A stretch of 44,820 nucleotides of DNA from Acidobacteriaceae bacterium. GTDB taxonomy: Bacteria; Acidobacteriota; Terriglobia; Terriglobales; Acidobacteriaceae. The notes beneath the pieces were generated by a model. That model ran no database searches and had not been told where the DNA came from. It saw only the letters and a list, made by a program, of their open reading frames with translations. The position numbers were made by a program, and so were the translations under genes. Numbering within the stretch: position 1 is the first letter of the stretch; the number at the start of each line of letters is the position of its first letter. Below are positions 24,384 to 35,946 of the stretch, one piece after another. The DNA is taken from assembly GCA_903970395.1 (NCBI GenBank), contig CAJCIM010000081.1, positions 1-44,820 on the forward strand, read 5' to 3'.

Positions 24384-24691
24384 AGCTCCCACTTCGTGCG
24401 ACTCCAGCGGCTTCAGCTCGCAAAACACTGTAGGAATCAGCTCGGCGACGGTCGGGTATATGGGTACCGAGTGCTTACTACAGAAGCAATACCGGCTTGC
24501 GTGCGTACATCGCCGTGAAGATGCAATGAATGGCCTCGTCGCCACCAGTGCCCAGGACCGTTGCGCGAGTGTCTCCTTCGTCTCCGCATCAGCCACAGCT
24601 TCATGAGTCCGTTCGTCGCGCCCGACTTTGCAGACTACGATGCGCCAGCATAGGGAAGAACTGGCGCATCGGGTTCGGAAGTTGTCGCTGG
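24384..24691. other. Convergent intergenic region with 11-bp perfect hairpin
   Basis: Between the convergent kinase and M28 peptidase genes. CGATGCGCCAG (24638-24648) and CTGGCGCATCG (24661-24671) form a perfect stem around 12 bases, 21 bases from the M28 stop; no T run, so it is a weak terminator. AGCTGAAGC (24378-24386) and GCTTCAGCT (24410-24418) overlap the kinase stop and can pair. No gene is supported here. Confidence 0.5.
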
Positions 24692-26947
24692 CTAATTGCC
24701 CGAAAGCATCTTCGTCGCAGTCTTCAACACATCGACCTCACGCTCAAGCGCATCCGCCGTTCGAACGATCTGCGCGTCGACCGTCGGCCACTCCTTCTGC
24801 TCAATCGCCTCCCGTACCGCGGGCAGCGTCTTCACGCCATAGCCGGTATAGAAACCTGGAGCGTACACCATATTCTCGAACCAAGGCCGGTTCGGCAGAC
24901 CGTTGGGATCCATCAGCGCTCGCTCGGTCTTTATTAGCTCCGGGTTCACCGCACTATCGCCGCTGGCGGTGTGCGCCGCAAACGCCTTTTCGTATGCAGC
25001 GGCAGCAGCTGTCAGGTCATCCGAGGCCTGATCCAGAGGCCCAAAGTTTAGATAGGGCGGCACCGCCTCAACCGGCGGAGGCACGCTCACCTTCTTGGGG
25101 TCGGCGGCAGCTTTGTAGGCGCCCTCCGCGATATTCATGTTGCGCTCCTTGGTCTGAGCACGCATCGTGTCAGCCAGCTTCTTCACCTCAGTGACGTAGT
25201 TGTGCACCGTGTCCGCCTCATCGGTGAACTGATAAGGGATCACATCTGCGTCCGCCATGCGCATCATCATGCTGCCAGCGGTCTGCGCCAGCGCGCGGCC
25301 GTAGACAAAGTCTGTATCGGAGTAGTGCGTGTACCAGTAGAAATCGTCGTAGATGGAGTGGTACTGGCCGCCACCCTCGTCCTCGCCACCGTAGCCGAGG
25401 TTCGCGCTGGCGATGCCGAGGTGGTCGATGAAGACGGTGTAGTCAGAGCCCGAACCCAGGGCGCCGATGCGCGTATCGGGACGATTGCGCGACTCGGCGC
25501 CACCACTACCTTCACCCTCGCCACCCCGGCCTGTGCGCACAAGAGCCGCAAGGTGCGCCCGCTTCCACACAGGCATCCCCGTCTCGGGATCCTGCACATC
25601 CTTCACGACGCTGTTGATGAAGTTCTCCAGCGAGTGCGCTCCCTCGGCGCGGAAGAAGCCGCGACCGTTGCCGTCGGAGTTGAAGTATGCCACGGCATGC
25701 TCCTTCAGTTCGTCTGCGTGAAACTCCGCCCACTCAGTCGAGCCGAGCAGCGCCGGCTCCTCGCCGTCCCACCAGCAGTAGAGGATGGTACGTGCCGGCT
25801 TCCAGCCCTGCTTGAGCAACTCGCCGAGACTGCGCGCCTCTTCCAGTTCAGGGCTCGCGCCGCTGATGGGGTCGCCTGCGCCGTTCACCCAGCCATCATG
25901 ATGGTTGCCACGAATCACCCACTGATCAGGGAACGTCGCGCCGGGGATCGTCGCCACCACGTCATATAGCGGTTTGCGGTCCCAGTTGAACGCCAGCGCA
26001 AGATGTCCCATCACCTTGCTTGGACCAGTCTTGTAGGTTAGCGGCAGGCCGCCGCGCCACGCGTCAGGCACAACCTGCCCACCGAGCGCCAGCAGAAACG
26101 GCTTCGCATCTTCATATGAGATCGGCATCACAGGAATTTTCGTGATGGTCTGAACCTGATTCAGCGGAATGAGCTTCACACCGGGCTTCGCGCCGATGCC
26201 GGGCGTCTGCGGATCGCCGGGATAGACGGGCATGTCCATCACACTGCCACGCTGCGCGCCCTCAGCCGAACGCATCGGGCCCTCTGGAAACGACTCGCCG
26301 CGAACGTAGCCGTCGTCCTTCGGATCGGAGTAGATAAGGCACCCAATGGCGCCGTGCTGCGCGGCCAGCTTCGGCTTGATGCCGCGCCACGTCTGTCCGT
26401 AGCGCGCAATCACGATTGCGCCTTTTACGGATACCCCCATCCGCTCCAGCTCTTCGTAGTCGGCGGGCGCGCCGTAGTTCACGTACACCAACGGCGCTGT
26501 TACGTCGCCATCAGCAGAGTATGCGTTATAGGTCGGCAGTTGTTCGCTTTTCTGGCCTGAGGTTGGATCAATCGCCAGTGTGGGCTCTTCCAGTTTGGCC
26601 GTGAACTTCGCCGGCCCCAGCAGCTCCAGCTTGCGCGACTTCGGCGTCGGGAACAGCGCTTCGAACTGCTCGATCTTCGCGTCGAGTCCGTAGGACTTTA
26701 ACTGCGCCACCAGCCACTCAGCGTTGTCCTTGTCATACGGCGACCCTACATGATGCGGACGAGCAGAGAGCCGCCGCATGTTCTCGCGCAGATTATCCGT
26801 GTTTGGCAGGGCACGGAACTTCTGCTCCCATTGCACCTCGCTTGCCGAGTGCTCCGCTGTGTAGCCGCGCAGTGGCGCGGTCGCTGTGGGCTCTACCGCA
26901 TACGCGGCCATGGATAACGACAGAAGGCAGACAGTAAGTCGGCGCAT
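24692..26947 (-). CDS. Secreted M28-family zinc metallopeptidase
   Basis: A 751-residue exported peptidase resembling glutamate carboxypeptidase II. The signal peptide (MRRLTVCLLSLSMAAYA-VEP) is at the start; ATG 26947 is preferred, with GAGGTGA just upstream, over the longer in-frame start at 27049. The order PA domain (roughly 150-330; GAPADYEELERMGVSVKGAIVIARYG) then peptidase domain fits. Metal-site motifs are RGNHHDGW (His/Asp), WWDGEEPALLGS (Glu pair), NSDGNGRG, and YHSIYDDFYW. A C-terminal helical dimerisation-like domain follows. It probably releases amino acids from peptides in the periplasm. It is divergent from the M20 hydrolase with a 220-base gap. Confidence 0.9.
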   Translation of the reverse strand: MRRLTVCLLSLSMAAYAVEPTATAPLRGYTAEHSASEVQWEQKFRALPNTDNLRENMRRLSARPHHVGSPYDKDNAEWLVAQLKSYGLDAKIEQFEALFPTPKSRKLELLGPAKFTAKLEEPTLAIDPTSGQKSEQLPTYNAYSADGDVTAPLVYVNYGAPADYEELERMGVSVKGAIVIARYGQTWRGIKPKLAAQHGAIGCLIYSDPKDDGYVRGESFPEGPMRSAEGAQRGSVMDMPVYPGDPQTPGIGAKPGVKLIPLNQVQTITKIPVMPISYEDAKPFLLALGGQVVPDAWRGGLPLTYKTGPSKVMGHLALAFNWDRKPLYDVVATIPGATFPDQWVIRGNHHDGWVNGAGDPISGASPELEEARSLGELLKQGWKPARTILYCWWDGEEPALLGSTEWAEFHADELKEHAVAYFNSDGNGRGFFRAEGAHSLENFINSVVKDVQDPETGMPVWKRAHLAALVRTGRGGEGEGSGGAESRNRPDTRIGALGSGSDYTVFIDHLGIASANLGYGGEDEGGGQYHSIYDDFYWYTHYSDTDFVYGRALAQTAGSMMMRMADADVIPYQFTDEADTVHNYVTEVKKLADTMRAQTKERNMNIAEGAYKAAADPKKVSVPPPVEAVPPYLNFGPLDQASDDLTAAAAAYEKAFAAHTASGDSAVNPELIKTERALMDPNGLPNRPWFENMVYAPGFYTGYGVKTLPAVREAIEQKEWPTVDAQIVRTADALEREVDVLKTATKMLSGN

Positions 26948-27167
26948 AACGACAATCACCTCGCAGGAACGGGAATCAGGGGAAGGTTTCTGGATGACGT
27001 GCTGGACAGAGATTGCGGTGTACCTTGGGTTGTAATAGTCTCCACGCACAGTGTCAACTCAACGTCTCCCGCAGTGCCTGCCCGGCATCCATGCGCCGGT
27101 GCATTCAGGAGCGCTGACGTCGCTTCGCCTGTAACGCTACGCACTGCCTTTCAAAAAGGATGCTGCC

Positions 27168-28664
27168 ATGCCTATTCCCTGCTCCGTCAGCCTGTCTTTG
27201 CCTAAGAGTCTTCGTCGTCACATGCTATTTGCGTCTACCGTAGCTCTTGGATTTGTTTCGGTTGTTCATGCGCAGTCGACACCGACAGCGCATAAGCAGG
27301 TCGAACACTTCGTCGACGAGGGCGCGGCAAACTGGAAGCTGGTATCCCAGGAAATTTGGGGATACGCCGAGCTCGGCTATCACGAGAGCAAGAGCTCTAC
27401 TCTGCTGCAGACGCAGCTGAAGGCCGCCGGCTTTGCCGTGCAAGCAGGCGTCGCTGATGAACCCACAGCGTTCATCGCCAGCTATGGCTCGGGCAAGCCG
27501 GTCATCGCCATTCTCGGTGAGTTCGACGCCCTGCCGGGTCTCTCGCAACAAACCTCGCCGGACCGCGATCCAGTCGTCGCCAACGCCCCCGGACATGGCT
27601 GTGGCCACAACCTGCTCGGCTCCGGCGCTGCGTTAGCTGCTGTCTCTGTGAAGGAGTACATGCAGGCCAACCACATCGCCGGCACACTGCGTTACTACGG
27701 CACACCCGCGGAAGAAGGCGGCTCCGGCAAGGTCTACATGGTCCGCGACGGGCTCTTCAAAGACGTCGATGTCGTGCTCCATTGGCATCCCGGCGACCAC
27801 AATGCCATCATCAACGGTGGTCTGCTCGCGGTGGACTCCGCGAAGTTCACATTCCACGGTGTAGCAGCGCACGCTGCGATGGCGCCCGACCGCGGCCGCT
27901 CGGCGCTCGATGCCGTCATGCTGATGGGCAACGGCATCGAGTTCATGCGGGAACACATTCCCAGTAACTCGCGTGTGCACTACATCATCTCCAAGGGCGG
28001 CGTCGCCCCGAACGTTGTGCCCGATCTCGCGCAGATCGATTTGATGGCGCGCAATCCATCCAATACTGTACTCACCGGCATATGGGACCGCATCCTCAAG
28101 GTCGCGCAGGGTGCGGCGCTGATGACAGGCACAACGCTCGAAGTCACCGACATCGGCAGCGACGCCAACATCGTCGGCAACGATGCGCTCGCCCCCGTCG
28201 CGCAGAAGAACCTGGAGGAGGTTGGCGGCTACACTATGGACGCCTCGCAGAAGGAGTTCGCGCTCAAGCTACAGAAGACGCTCGGCATCGATACGCCGCC
28301 TAGCCTCGACGAGACGAATGTTATCGAGCCACTGCGACCCGTGGACCCCAATGCGCCGTCGGCATCTACTGACGTCGGCGACGTGAGCTGGACCGTTCCC
28401 ACCATCGGCTTCTCGACCGCGACCTTTGTTCCCGGTGTCGCAGCACACACTTGGCAGGCTACGGCCTCCGCGGGCATGAGTATTGGACAGGACGGCATGA
28501 TCATCGCCTCCAAAGCCATCGCTCTCACTGCCGTTGATCTTTTCACCAACCCTGAACTCGTCAAGGCCGCAAAGGTGGACTTCGATCGGAAGATGGCAGG
28601 CAAGACCTACCAATCGCCGATTCCTGCAGACCAGAAACCGCTGATCAACTATCGCGGAAATTGA
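27168..28664 (+). CDS. Secreted M20 amidohydrolase (AbgB-like)
   Basis: A 498-residue hydrolase of the M20 group. A hydrophobic signal (FASTVALGFVSVVHA, after a positively charged start) suggests export. Metal-site motifs: LGEFDALPGL, GHGCGHNLLG, GTPAEEGGSGKVYM (Glu pair), VLHWHPGDHN, and the dimerisation domain VDSAKFTFHGVAAHAAMAPDRGRSALDA. This matches the branch that cleaves aminobenzoyl-glutamate or related amides (AbgB). The C-terminal insert (HTWQATASAGMSIG) is normal. A ribosome site (AAAGGA) is 8 bases upstream. The substrate is inferred only by family. It lies opposite the M28 peptidase, suggesting joint peptide or amide salvage. Confidence 0.85.
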   Translation: MPIPCSVSLSLPKSLRRHMLFASTVALGFVSVVHAQSTPTAHKQVEHFVDEGAANWKLVSQEIWGYAELGYHESKSSTLLQTQLKAAGFAVQAGVADEPTAFIASYGSGKPVIAILGEFDALPGLSQQTSPDRDPVVANAPGHGCGHNLLGSGAALAAVSVKEYMQANHIAGTLRYYGTPAEEGGSGKVYMVRDGLFKDVDVVLHWHPGDHNAIINGGLLAVDSAKFTFHGVAAHAAMAPDRGRSALDAVMLMGNGIEFMREHIPSNSRVHYIISKGGVAPNVVPDLAQIDLMARNPSNTVLTGIWDRILKVAQGAALMTGTTLEVTDIGSDANIVGNDALAPVAQKNLEEVGGYTMDASQKEFALKLQKTLGIDTPPSLDETNVIEPLRPVDPNAPSASTDVGDVSWTVPTIGFSTATFVPGVAAHTWQATASAGMSIGQDGMIIASKAIALTAVDLFTNPELVKAAKVDFDRKMAGKTYQSPIPADQKPLINYRGN

Positions 28665-29035
28665 TGGGCAGGATAGTTAAATACCCTACTCATCGCAATA
28701 AGATGCTACGGGTTGTAAATACAGGTTTTGGTAAGAAGTACGAATTAGTTCTTGATCCCCAGCGGGTCGTGTAGTACTTTCAGTCCAAACCCACCACCAG
28801 CCCGTACTCCCCGATGGGCAAACGTGTATCACGTTCGGAATAGAGAGACATGGCCCCCCGTCGCGCCCGGTCTATAGTTCCTCTTCTTTCTGTGCATCAC
28901 CCTTATGGCTCCATGTTGTTATGACTCGTCCGCCGCGCCACGGCGGAGCGTTCGCTTTCACCCCGGTTTGCAAGGTAACCCGTTGAAGAGAGTTCGACAC
29001 TACGAGAAATCAGCATATTCAGTGAGGACAAATTG
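28665..29035. other. 371-base region upstream of the first TonB receptor
   Basis: No gene is supported. It holds CCGCCG-N5-CGGCGG (about 28931-28947), a hairpin about 90 bases before the receptor start, and ACGTGTATCACGT, a dyad about 28822. These may act in the receptor leader or promoter; nothing more specific can be seen. Confidence 0.4.
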
Positions 29036-32000
29036 ATGAATCGTTTCCATCTGCGGTGGCCAGTACCAGCTCGCACATCTGCACTCCTTCTCGCCCTCGT
29101 CATGTTTTGTTCGGTCGCCGCACTTGCGCAGTCGACCAGCTCCGGCACCATTACAGGCACAGTAACCGACCCGCAGGGTGCTGTTATTCCTGACGTCACC
29201 ATCACGGTAACTGACGCCGTTTCCAAGACGAAACGTACCACCCTTGCAAACGGGACCGGTGAGTACGTGCTGCCCGACGTCCCACCCGGCACTTACAACA
29301 TCACAGCCAGCAAGGCTGGCTTTTCCACGGACGAGATCAGCGGCCTCGAAGTCAGCGTCGCCACGCAGACCACCGCCAACTTCAAGATGAGTATCGGCGC
29401 AGAGAGCACCACCGTGGAAGTGACCGCATCCAATGCGGATCTTCAGACGATGAACGCCTCCACCGGAACGACAGTGGACCCCGCGCAGGTTGAAAATCTG
29501 CCAACCATCGGCCGCGAAGTGTCCACATTCATGACCATGCAGCCAGGCGTTACGCCGGGCGGAAACGTAGCCGGCACTACAGTCGACCAGGCCACCTTCA
29601 CGCTTGATGGCGGCAGCAACTCGAGTGACATGGACGGCACTGCCAACGTCTATACGACCTCCTACGCAACCTCCACCACCGGCGGGTTCATCGGCGCCGG
29701 TCCCCAGGGCACGATGCCCATGCCGCAGGACAGCGTGGAAGAGTTCAAAGTGACAACCACCGGCCAGACGGCCGAGTTCAACAACTCCTCGGGTTCGCAG
29801 TCGCAGGTCGTTACCAGACGCGGCCATGCCGGTGGCACGGTAGCGGTTATGAGTACTATCTCGACAACAGCTTCAACGCCAACACCTGGCAGAACAACTT
29901 CCCGAACGCGAGCTTCCCGGCAACGACAACCACACCCGTGGTGCCTGCTGGTTCCACCAGCTACACCGCAAAACCGAGCTATCATTTCAGCCGCTTCGGC
30001 GCCGCAGCCGGCGGCCCCATTGCCCCCTACGTCCTGGGCGGCAAGACATATCTGTTTTTCAACTACGAAGGCTTCCGCTATCCCCTGGCTGCCACCTACG
30101 AGCGCACCGTTCCCTCCTACGAGTATCTGCAACTTGGACAGTTGACCTTCGCTACCACGGCGGCCGGCTGCAGCCCCGGCACAGCTGCCGGCACTTCAAC
30201 TTGCTCGGCGGCCCAGTTGAAGGCTCTCGACCCTCGGGGCCTTGGTCAGAACACTGCGCTGTCGAGCTTTTATAACAATCAGTTGCCTGAAGCGCCTGCC
30301 GGGGACAACGGCTCGACCGGCTTCAACGGCGCGAAATATGCTGGCTCCTTCGACCAAAGCTGCGGAGCGCTCAGCACCTCCTACTGCGACAGCGTAAACA
30401 CCATCGGCTACAAGGCCAATATCAATACCCCGCAGAGCAGCGACTTCCTCGCGGCACGGCTCGATCATGACTTCGGTGCGAAGTGGCACTTCATGGCCAG
30501 TTACCGCTACTACCGCCTCATCAACCTCACCAGCAACCAGGTCGATATCGGCGGCGGTATCGCCGGCGACAAGGTAGGCACCCCCGTGGCGCTTACGCCT
30601 CGCCCGCAGCAGCCGATGTACGTCGTCTTCGGCATGACCACGAATATCAGCTCCAGCTTGACCAACGACTTCCACTACAGCCTCCTGCGCAACTTCTGGC
30701 AGTGGAAGGGTGCAGGCGCTCCGCCGCAAATTCCGGGCGCGGGCGGCGTCGTCGAACCTCTCGGCGAGAGCAGCGCCACCACGGTGCTGGCTCCATTCAA
30801 CGTCAACGCTCAAAACATCCGCACTCGTATCTGGGACGGCAAGGATAACTTCTTCTCGGACAACCTATCCAAGCTGAAGGGCGACCATCTGATCCAATTC
30901 GGCGGCCAGTTCCAGCACAACACCAACTACCATCAGCGCACCGACAACGGCGCCAGCATCAACTACACACCTACCTACCAGATTGGCGATGCGGGTGGTG
31001 GTGGCAACGTCGCATATTCGGCGACAGGACTGGGCCTCGCTGGAGCCAACGCAAACGTCAACTACGCTCGCCTCCTCGATACCTACTACGGTATCGTTAC
31101 CGACACGCAGGTGGCCAACACTTACACGAACTCCGGCGGAACACTATCGCTCAACCCGCCAGCCACGCCAATCAGCGCAACGACCAAGGTCCCTTACTAC
31201 AACATCTACGCGACCGATACATGGCATGCACTGCGGAGCCTTACCGTGAACGCCGGCATCAGTTATGCGATTGAGATGCCGCCTACCGAGGCACACGGCA
31301 ACCAGATCATGTTTACCGACGTATCTGGCAATGCCATCTATCTCGATAACTACCTGGCGCAACGGAAAGCAGCCGCGCTCGCCGGTCAGGTCTACAATCC
31401 TGAGATCGGCTTTGCCCTCATCAAGAACGTCGCGGGCAACCGAAAGTATGCCTATAACCCGTACTATGGCGGCGTTAGCCCGCGCGTGTCAGTCGCGTGG
31501 AACCCTTCCTTCAAGAGTGAAGCTCTGCGCAGGATATTCGGAGATGGTGCCACAGTCCTCCGCGGCGGTTACAGCCGTATCTACGGTCGCATCAACGGCG
31601 ACGTAGAAACGTTAAACCCTCTGCTCAGCCCCGGCCTCATCCTGGCGACGCAGTGCAAGGCTGCGCAAAAGTCCACCACGGCGACGGGCGTCTGCAACCA
31701 GACAAACTTTACCGATTCGACGGCCTACCGCTTCGGCACCTTCGGCACCGGCCCAGGCTCGTACGACGGCGAGACTCCGACGCTCGCCTCCGCGCCGCCA
31801 CCGGCAACGCTTGCCCAGCCCTACCATCCCGGCTATGACGGTCCGGGAGTAGCGCTCGCCTCGCCGGTTGATCCGTCTCTGCGTCCCAACGATGTGGACA
31901 CTTTCAACCTATCTATTCAGCGCCAGGTAAACCGCAAGATGCTCGTGGAAGTCGGCTACATCGGTCGCCTGATCCACCACGAGTACATTATGAAGAACCC

Positions 32001-33243
32001 GAACGTCATTCCGTACATGATGACGCAGGGCGGTCAGTCCTTCGAGTCCGCCTACGTGGCTATCGAAACTGCGTTTGGCTGTACAACGTCAGCCACCATC
32101 TGCGCTAAGAGCCCCACGCCGGCCAGCACCACCAGCAGCACGGTTGCGCCACAGGCCTTCTTTGAAACGGCCCTCGCTGGCACCGGCTACTGCAACGGTT
32201 ATGTCAACTGTACCGCGGCTGTGGTGGCGAAACAGGCCTCCAACTTCCGCGCGCAGAAGGTCTTCAGCCTCTGGCAGGCATTGGACAACAACACCGGTGC
32301 CAACGGCTTCAACTTCGGTCGCAGTTTGATGGGTACAGCCACCTCAAATGCGACCTACGGCTCAGCCGGTCAGGTTGTCACCGGTCTCAGCATGGGAACT
32401 GCTGACGGCTTCAGCAACTACAACGGCGGCTACGTCTCCTTCAAAGCAACCAACTTCCGCGGCATCACCTTGCAGGAAAACCTCACCTACTCCAAGGCGC
32501 TCGGTCTCGGTGCCTACAACCAGTCCACCAGCTCTGAGGCGGCGGAAGACTCCTTCAACCTCCACCAGCAATATGGTCGGCAGGGCTTTGACCAAAAGAT
32601 CATCTTCAACACCTTCATCGTCTACCAGACCCCCTGGTACAAAAACCAGTCAGGCATCATCGGCCGGCTCGCCGGCGGCTGGACCTTGTCGCCAGTCGTC
32701 ACGGCTGGCACCGGCCAACCGCTTACCTGCTCCACCAACAATAGCGGCCAGAACTTCGGCGGTGAGGATGGATCCAACTTCACCGACAGCGAGAACTGCG
32801 TCTTCACCACGCCCTACAATGGCGGCTATCACACGCACCGCGGTGTCATCGGCGGTACGGACACCACGGGCGGCTACGCCGTCAACGTAGGAACATCCGT
32901 GCATGCCGGCAATATCTCCTCCAGTGCCGTCAACATGTTCACTAACCCGGTTGCTGTATGGCAGACGGTCCGTCCTCCGATACTAGGCCTTGACAGCCGT
33001 AACAGCGGTTACGGCCCCATCAGCGGTCTACCATACCTCAACCTGGACTTCAGTGTGAAGAAGAACATCGTTGTCTACGAGAAGTACAGCGTGGAGCTTT
33101 CGGGAGTGTTCTTCAACGCTCTCAACCACATGGACTTCGCCAGCCCAAGCCTTAGTCTCGCCAGTTCGACCTCATTCGGCGTGACAAAGACTCAGGGCAA
33201 CACGCCTCGCCAGATCCAGATGGGTGCACGCGTCAACTTCTAA
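29036..33243 (+). pseudogene. TonB-dependent receptor, broken by a one-base frameshift
   Basis: An Oar-like outer-membrane receptor of about 1402 residues if joined. ATG 29036 opens a signal peptide (to about residue 31), then a CarboxypepD_reg-like domain (SSGTITGTVTDPQGAVIPDV) and a TonB plug. The frame runs to SQSQVVTRRG, then the sequence continues in another frame as RWHGSGYEYYLDNSFNANTWQNNFP. Relatives read TRRGTNxWHGxxYEYY, so one base is missing at about 29825-29829. The downstream frame is open to 33243 with the barrel and the terminal Phe (GARVNF). As written it yields only a 370-residue truncated product. A sequencing error, true mutation or phase variation are all possible. A terminator follows. 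Confidence 0.85.
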
Positions 33244-33285
33244 CCCGGCACGCTGTTACGAAGCTTCCAAAGCCAAACAGACAAG

Positions 33286-33325
33286 AGCGGCACTGACAGA
33301 TTCCCTGTCAGCGCCGCTTCTTTTT
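33286..33325 (+). terminator. Rho-independent terminator of the first receptor
   Basis: AGCGGC-A-CTGACAG (33286-33299) pairs with CTGTCAG-C-GCCGCT (33305-33318) around a 5-base loop, with one internal mismatch, followed by TTTTT at 33321-33325. Confidence 0.9.
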
Positions 33326-33494
33326 GAGCCTTGAATCAGCCGGGAAGAAACCAATCACTTCCCGCCCACAGTTTCCGTATTGACAATACGCCGCGATACA
33401 CTTCCCGGCGGGGCAGTTGCGTACCAGTGCTTGCTTGCCCCGCAAGAACTGCGGCTATGAACATGCGAGTAAGGTAGTCGGCTCAAAGCGGAAC

Positions 33495-34295
33495 ATGTCT
33501 GGAAAGACGCAGAACTCCGGCTCTCCTAACTCGAGCACCGGTTCTGCCTCCACGATATGCCGAAGGTGTTCCTACGCTCATTGTTCCGGCAGATTCCGGC
33601 CTGGTGCTCTATCACAATACCTCGGGACGTGATCTCACGCTGAACGAATACCTCCAGGGCAGCTACCGCGACCAGAAGTCTCCGGTGATGGCCTACCGGC
33701 CTAACGCAACGCTCTCTGATTGGATGATCAACCTCGCTGGTCGCCGCTACACTTCGATTGTCGATGCAAACGTGATCGGTACCCTGGAGCGACGGGTGGG
33801 TGCCTACCAGAGCGCGTTACAGATTCGCTACGCGCGCGATGTGCGGCCCAATGATCTGAAGAACGGAAACGCGATACTGCTGGGCGCATCGGAGGCAAAC
33901 CCGTGGGTTGAACTGTACGAGCGCAATTTCAATTTCGTCTTTCACAACGATTACAAGGCCAACGTATTCTCGGTCCTCAACCGTTCGCCGAAGCCTGGCG
34001 AACCGAAGCAGTGGGACTCTGGGGGGAATGATCCGCAGCGCCGCGTGTATTGTCTCGTAGCCTACGTCCCAACTTGGCCGGCAAAGGAAATGCTCTCATT
34101 CTTGAGGGAACATCCATGTCAGGCACAGAGGGTGCTTGGGACTTCGTCTCCGATGACGCTCTCCTGTTGCCCTTTCTTAAGCGCATCCAACGGCCCGACG
34201 GCTCCGTCCCTTACTTTGAACTGCTGTTAGAAAATCAAAACATGAACGCCAGCGCTGTGCAAAGCCGCTTGCTTGCCTGGCGCGTCATGGAGTAA
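33495..34295 (+). pseudogene. Frameshifted conserved acidobacterial-type protein
   Basis: Three reading frames carry one continuous protein. After MSGKTQNSGSPNSSTGSAST (from ATG 33495) the protein continues in a second frame as EGVPTLIVPADSGLVLYHN and runs to QRRVYCLVAYVP. It then switches near 34068-34072 (one base missing) to a third frame, NLAGKGNALILEGTSMSGTEGAWDFV to RLLAWRVME. The pattern YHNTSGRD, SDWMINLAGRR and LPFLKRIQRPDGSVPYFELLLENQNMN looks like a conserved C-terminal region that I have met in acidobacterial proteins of unknown role. The N-terminal DNA-binding or membrane part I would expect is not visible upstream. It is broken twice, so it is not functional as read. Confidence 0.7.
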
Positions 34296-34387
34296 TGCCA
34301 TACTCCTTCTCCCATCGACGCTAACGGCCCCCTTAGCACTACCCATCCGCGCGACCATCAATCCTCCTCGAAGCTCTGACGCCATCC

Positions 34388-35818
34388 CTATCGCAACAGC
34401 TCAGGCTGCATCGTCACTGTCTTTACAATCAGCTCTCCAAACAGCGTATTCGCCCATGCAAACCACGGCCGCGTGAACTTTGCTGCATCGTTACGGTTGT
34501 AGCTCTCATGCATAAAGCCCGTTCCAGCACTAGACGCCTTCAGCATGGCGAGAGTTCGCGCAATCTCCGCGCTCTCATGGCTCGTCAGCGCATACACCAT
34601 CTGCGACATCGGCCACACCATGTCCTTCCCCTCATGCGGTCCACCGATCCCCTCCCCCGCCGTCCCTTTGAAGAACCACGGGTTCCGTTTGCTCCACACA
34701 AACGCCCGCGTCCGCGCATATAGCGCCGCATCCGGCGAACTCTCCAGGTACGGAAGCCCCAACAAACTTGGCACATTCGCGTCGTCCATCAGTAACTGGC
34801 TCCCGAAGCCGTCTACCTCATACGCCCAGATCGTCCCCTGCTCCGTCTTCACCACAGCATGCACCTTCAGCGCGGCCTCCACCTCGCTCGCTAGAGCAGT
34901 AGCCTCCTGCGCCAGCTCTGCATCGTGCAACACAGCATTCGCCATCACAGCCAGTTGCCGCAGCGAAGTCACCGCAAACAAATTCGAAGGCACCAGGAAC
35001 GGAAAGATACAAGCATCGTCAGAAGGGCGGAATCCTGATGCAATCAGTCCCACGGGGTTCACCGGGTTTCCATAGCCGTTCGCAGGCAGCGTCTCCGTCG
35101 ACGTCGGCGATGTCCGCTGAAAGCGATACGGCCCTTCTCCGTCCTTTCTCTGCTGTACACGCATCGTCTGCACCACCTGGGTCATCGCCTTCTGCCACGC
35201 GGCATCGAAAGGTCGCACATCTCCCGTCTGCTTCCAGTACCCATGCGCCAGCCGTATCGGATAGCACAGCGAGTCCAGTTCGTACTTTCGCTCGCCCACA
35301 CCCTGCTTCATCTCCGTCTTATCGTCGACGCTCCATGCCAGCGGCTTAGCACGCAGATCAGTCATAAACGCATTTGCATACGGATCAATGAGTAGACACC
35401 TCGTCTGTCGGCGGATGACACCCTCCACGAGCCCGCGCAGTGCATCGTCTTCCCTCAGGAGCGGCAGATACGGCCACACCTGCGCCGACGAATCCCGCAG
35501 CCACATCGCCTCAATATCGCCTGTCAGCACCGCCGTATCCGGTCTTCCCTCGAACACCCCCGGCTGCACCGTCGTGTCCAGCGTATTCGGATAGCAGTTC
35601 GCAAATAGCGTCGCCATCTCCTTGTCGCCGATCTTCAGGCTCACTCGCGCGATCAACGCCTCAACCGCCGCGCTGGTAAACCTGCGGTCGGCCAATTTAG
35701 GCCTACCCTCGCCCCACGGCAGCGTTCCTTGTGCGTCCGCGCGCACGCCCACCAGCATCGCGGCCGAAGCCACACCCATCGTCTTCAGCACTTGTCTCCG
35801 GCTCCACATTCCGTTCAT
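34388..35818 (-). CDS. GH125 exo-alpha-mannosidase with twin-arginine leader
   Basis: A 476-residue GH125 (formerly DUF1237) enzyme; characterised members remove alpha-1,6-mannose from non-reducing ends. The leader has the twin-arginine motif SRRQVLK followed by a hydrophobic stretch ([14 protein letters not shown]), so it is probably Tat-exported. Family blocks are [60 protein letters not shown] and [19 protein letters not shown] 35818 is used; ATG 35809 is also possible. It is divergent from the GH92 gene by 128 bases and shares the operator-like dyad, so the two are likely co-regulated for breakdown of mannose-rich glycans. Confidence 0.9.
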   Translation of the reverse strand: MNGMWSRRQVLKTMGVASAAMLVGVRADAQGTLPWGEGRPKLADRRFTSAAVEALIARVSLKIGDKEMATLFANCYPNTLDTTVQPGVFEGRPDTAVLTGDIEAMWLRDSSAQVWPYLPLLREDDALRGLVEGVIRRQTRCLLIDPYANAFMTDLRAKPLAWSVDDKTEMKQGVGERKYELDSLCYPIRLAHGYWKQTGDVRPFDAAWQKAMTQVVQTMRVQQRKDGEGPYRFQRTSPTSTETLPANGYGNPVNPVGLIASGFRPSDDACIFPFLVPSNLFAVTSLRQLAVMANAVLHDAELAQEATALASEVEAALKVHAVVKTEQGTIWAYEVDGFGSQLLMDDANVPSLLGLPYLESSPDAALYARTRAFVWSKRNPWFFKGTAGEGIGGPHEGKDMVWPMSQMVYALTSHESAEIARTLAMLKASSAGTGFMHESYNRNDAAKFTRPWFAWANTLFGELIVKTVTMQPELLR

Positions 35819-35880
35819 TCGTAAATTGTCTCCCACTTTGTCATAAAATTGCTCATTTACAATTAGTTCAGTCAAATGCA

Positions 35881-35899
35881 TGGGATGATAACGATCCCA
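35881..35899. promoter_or_regulatory. Candidate operator between GH125 and GH92
   Basis: TGGGATGATAACGATCCCA has 6-bp perfect arms around a 7-base spacer, in the middle of the 128-base divergent region. A single regulator could control both mannosidase genes here. Confidence 0.4.
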
Positions 35900-35946
35900 G
35901 CGCTATCGCAAAATACGCTCGTGCACAAAGGAGTACCCTCTCGGCC

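Noticed and set aside
24207-24596. A 129-codon minus-strand ORF at the kinase end
   Set aside because: It overlaps the kinase C-terminus, is Cys/Arg-rich with no family resemblance, and lacks a ribosome site.
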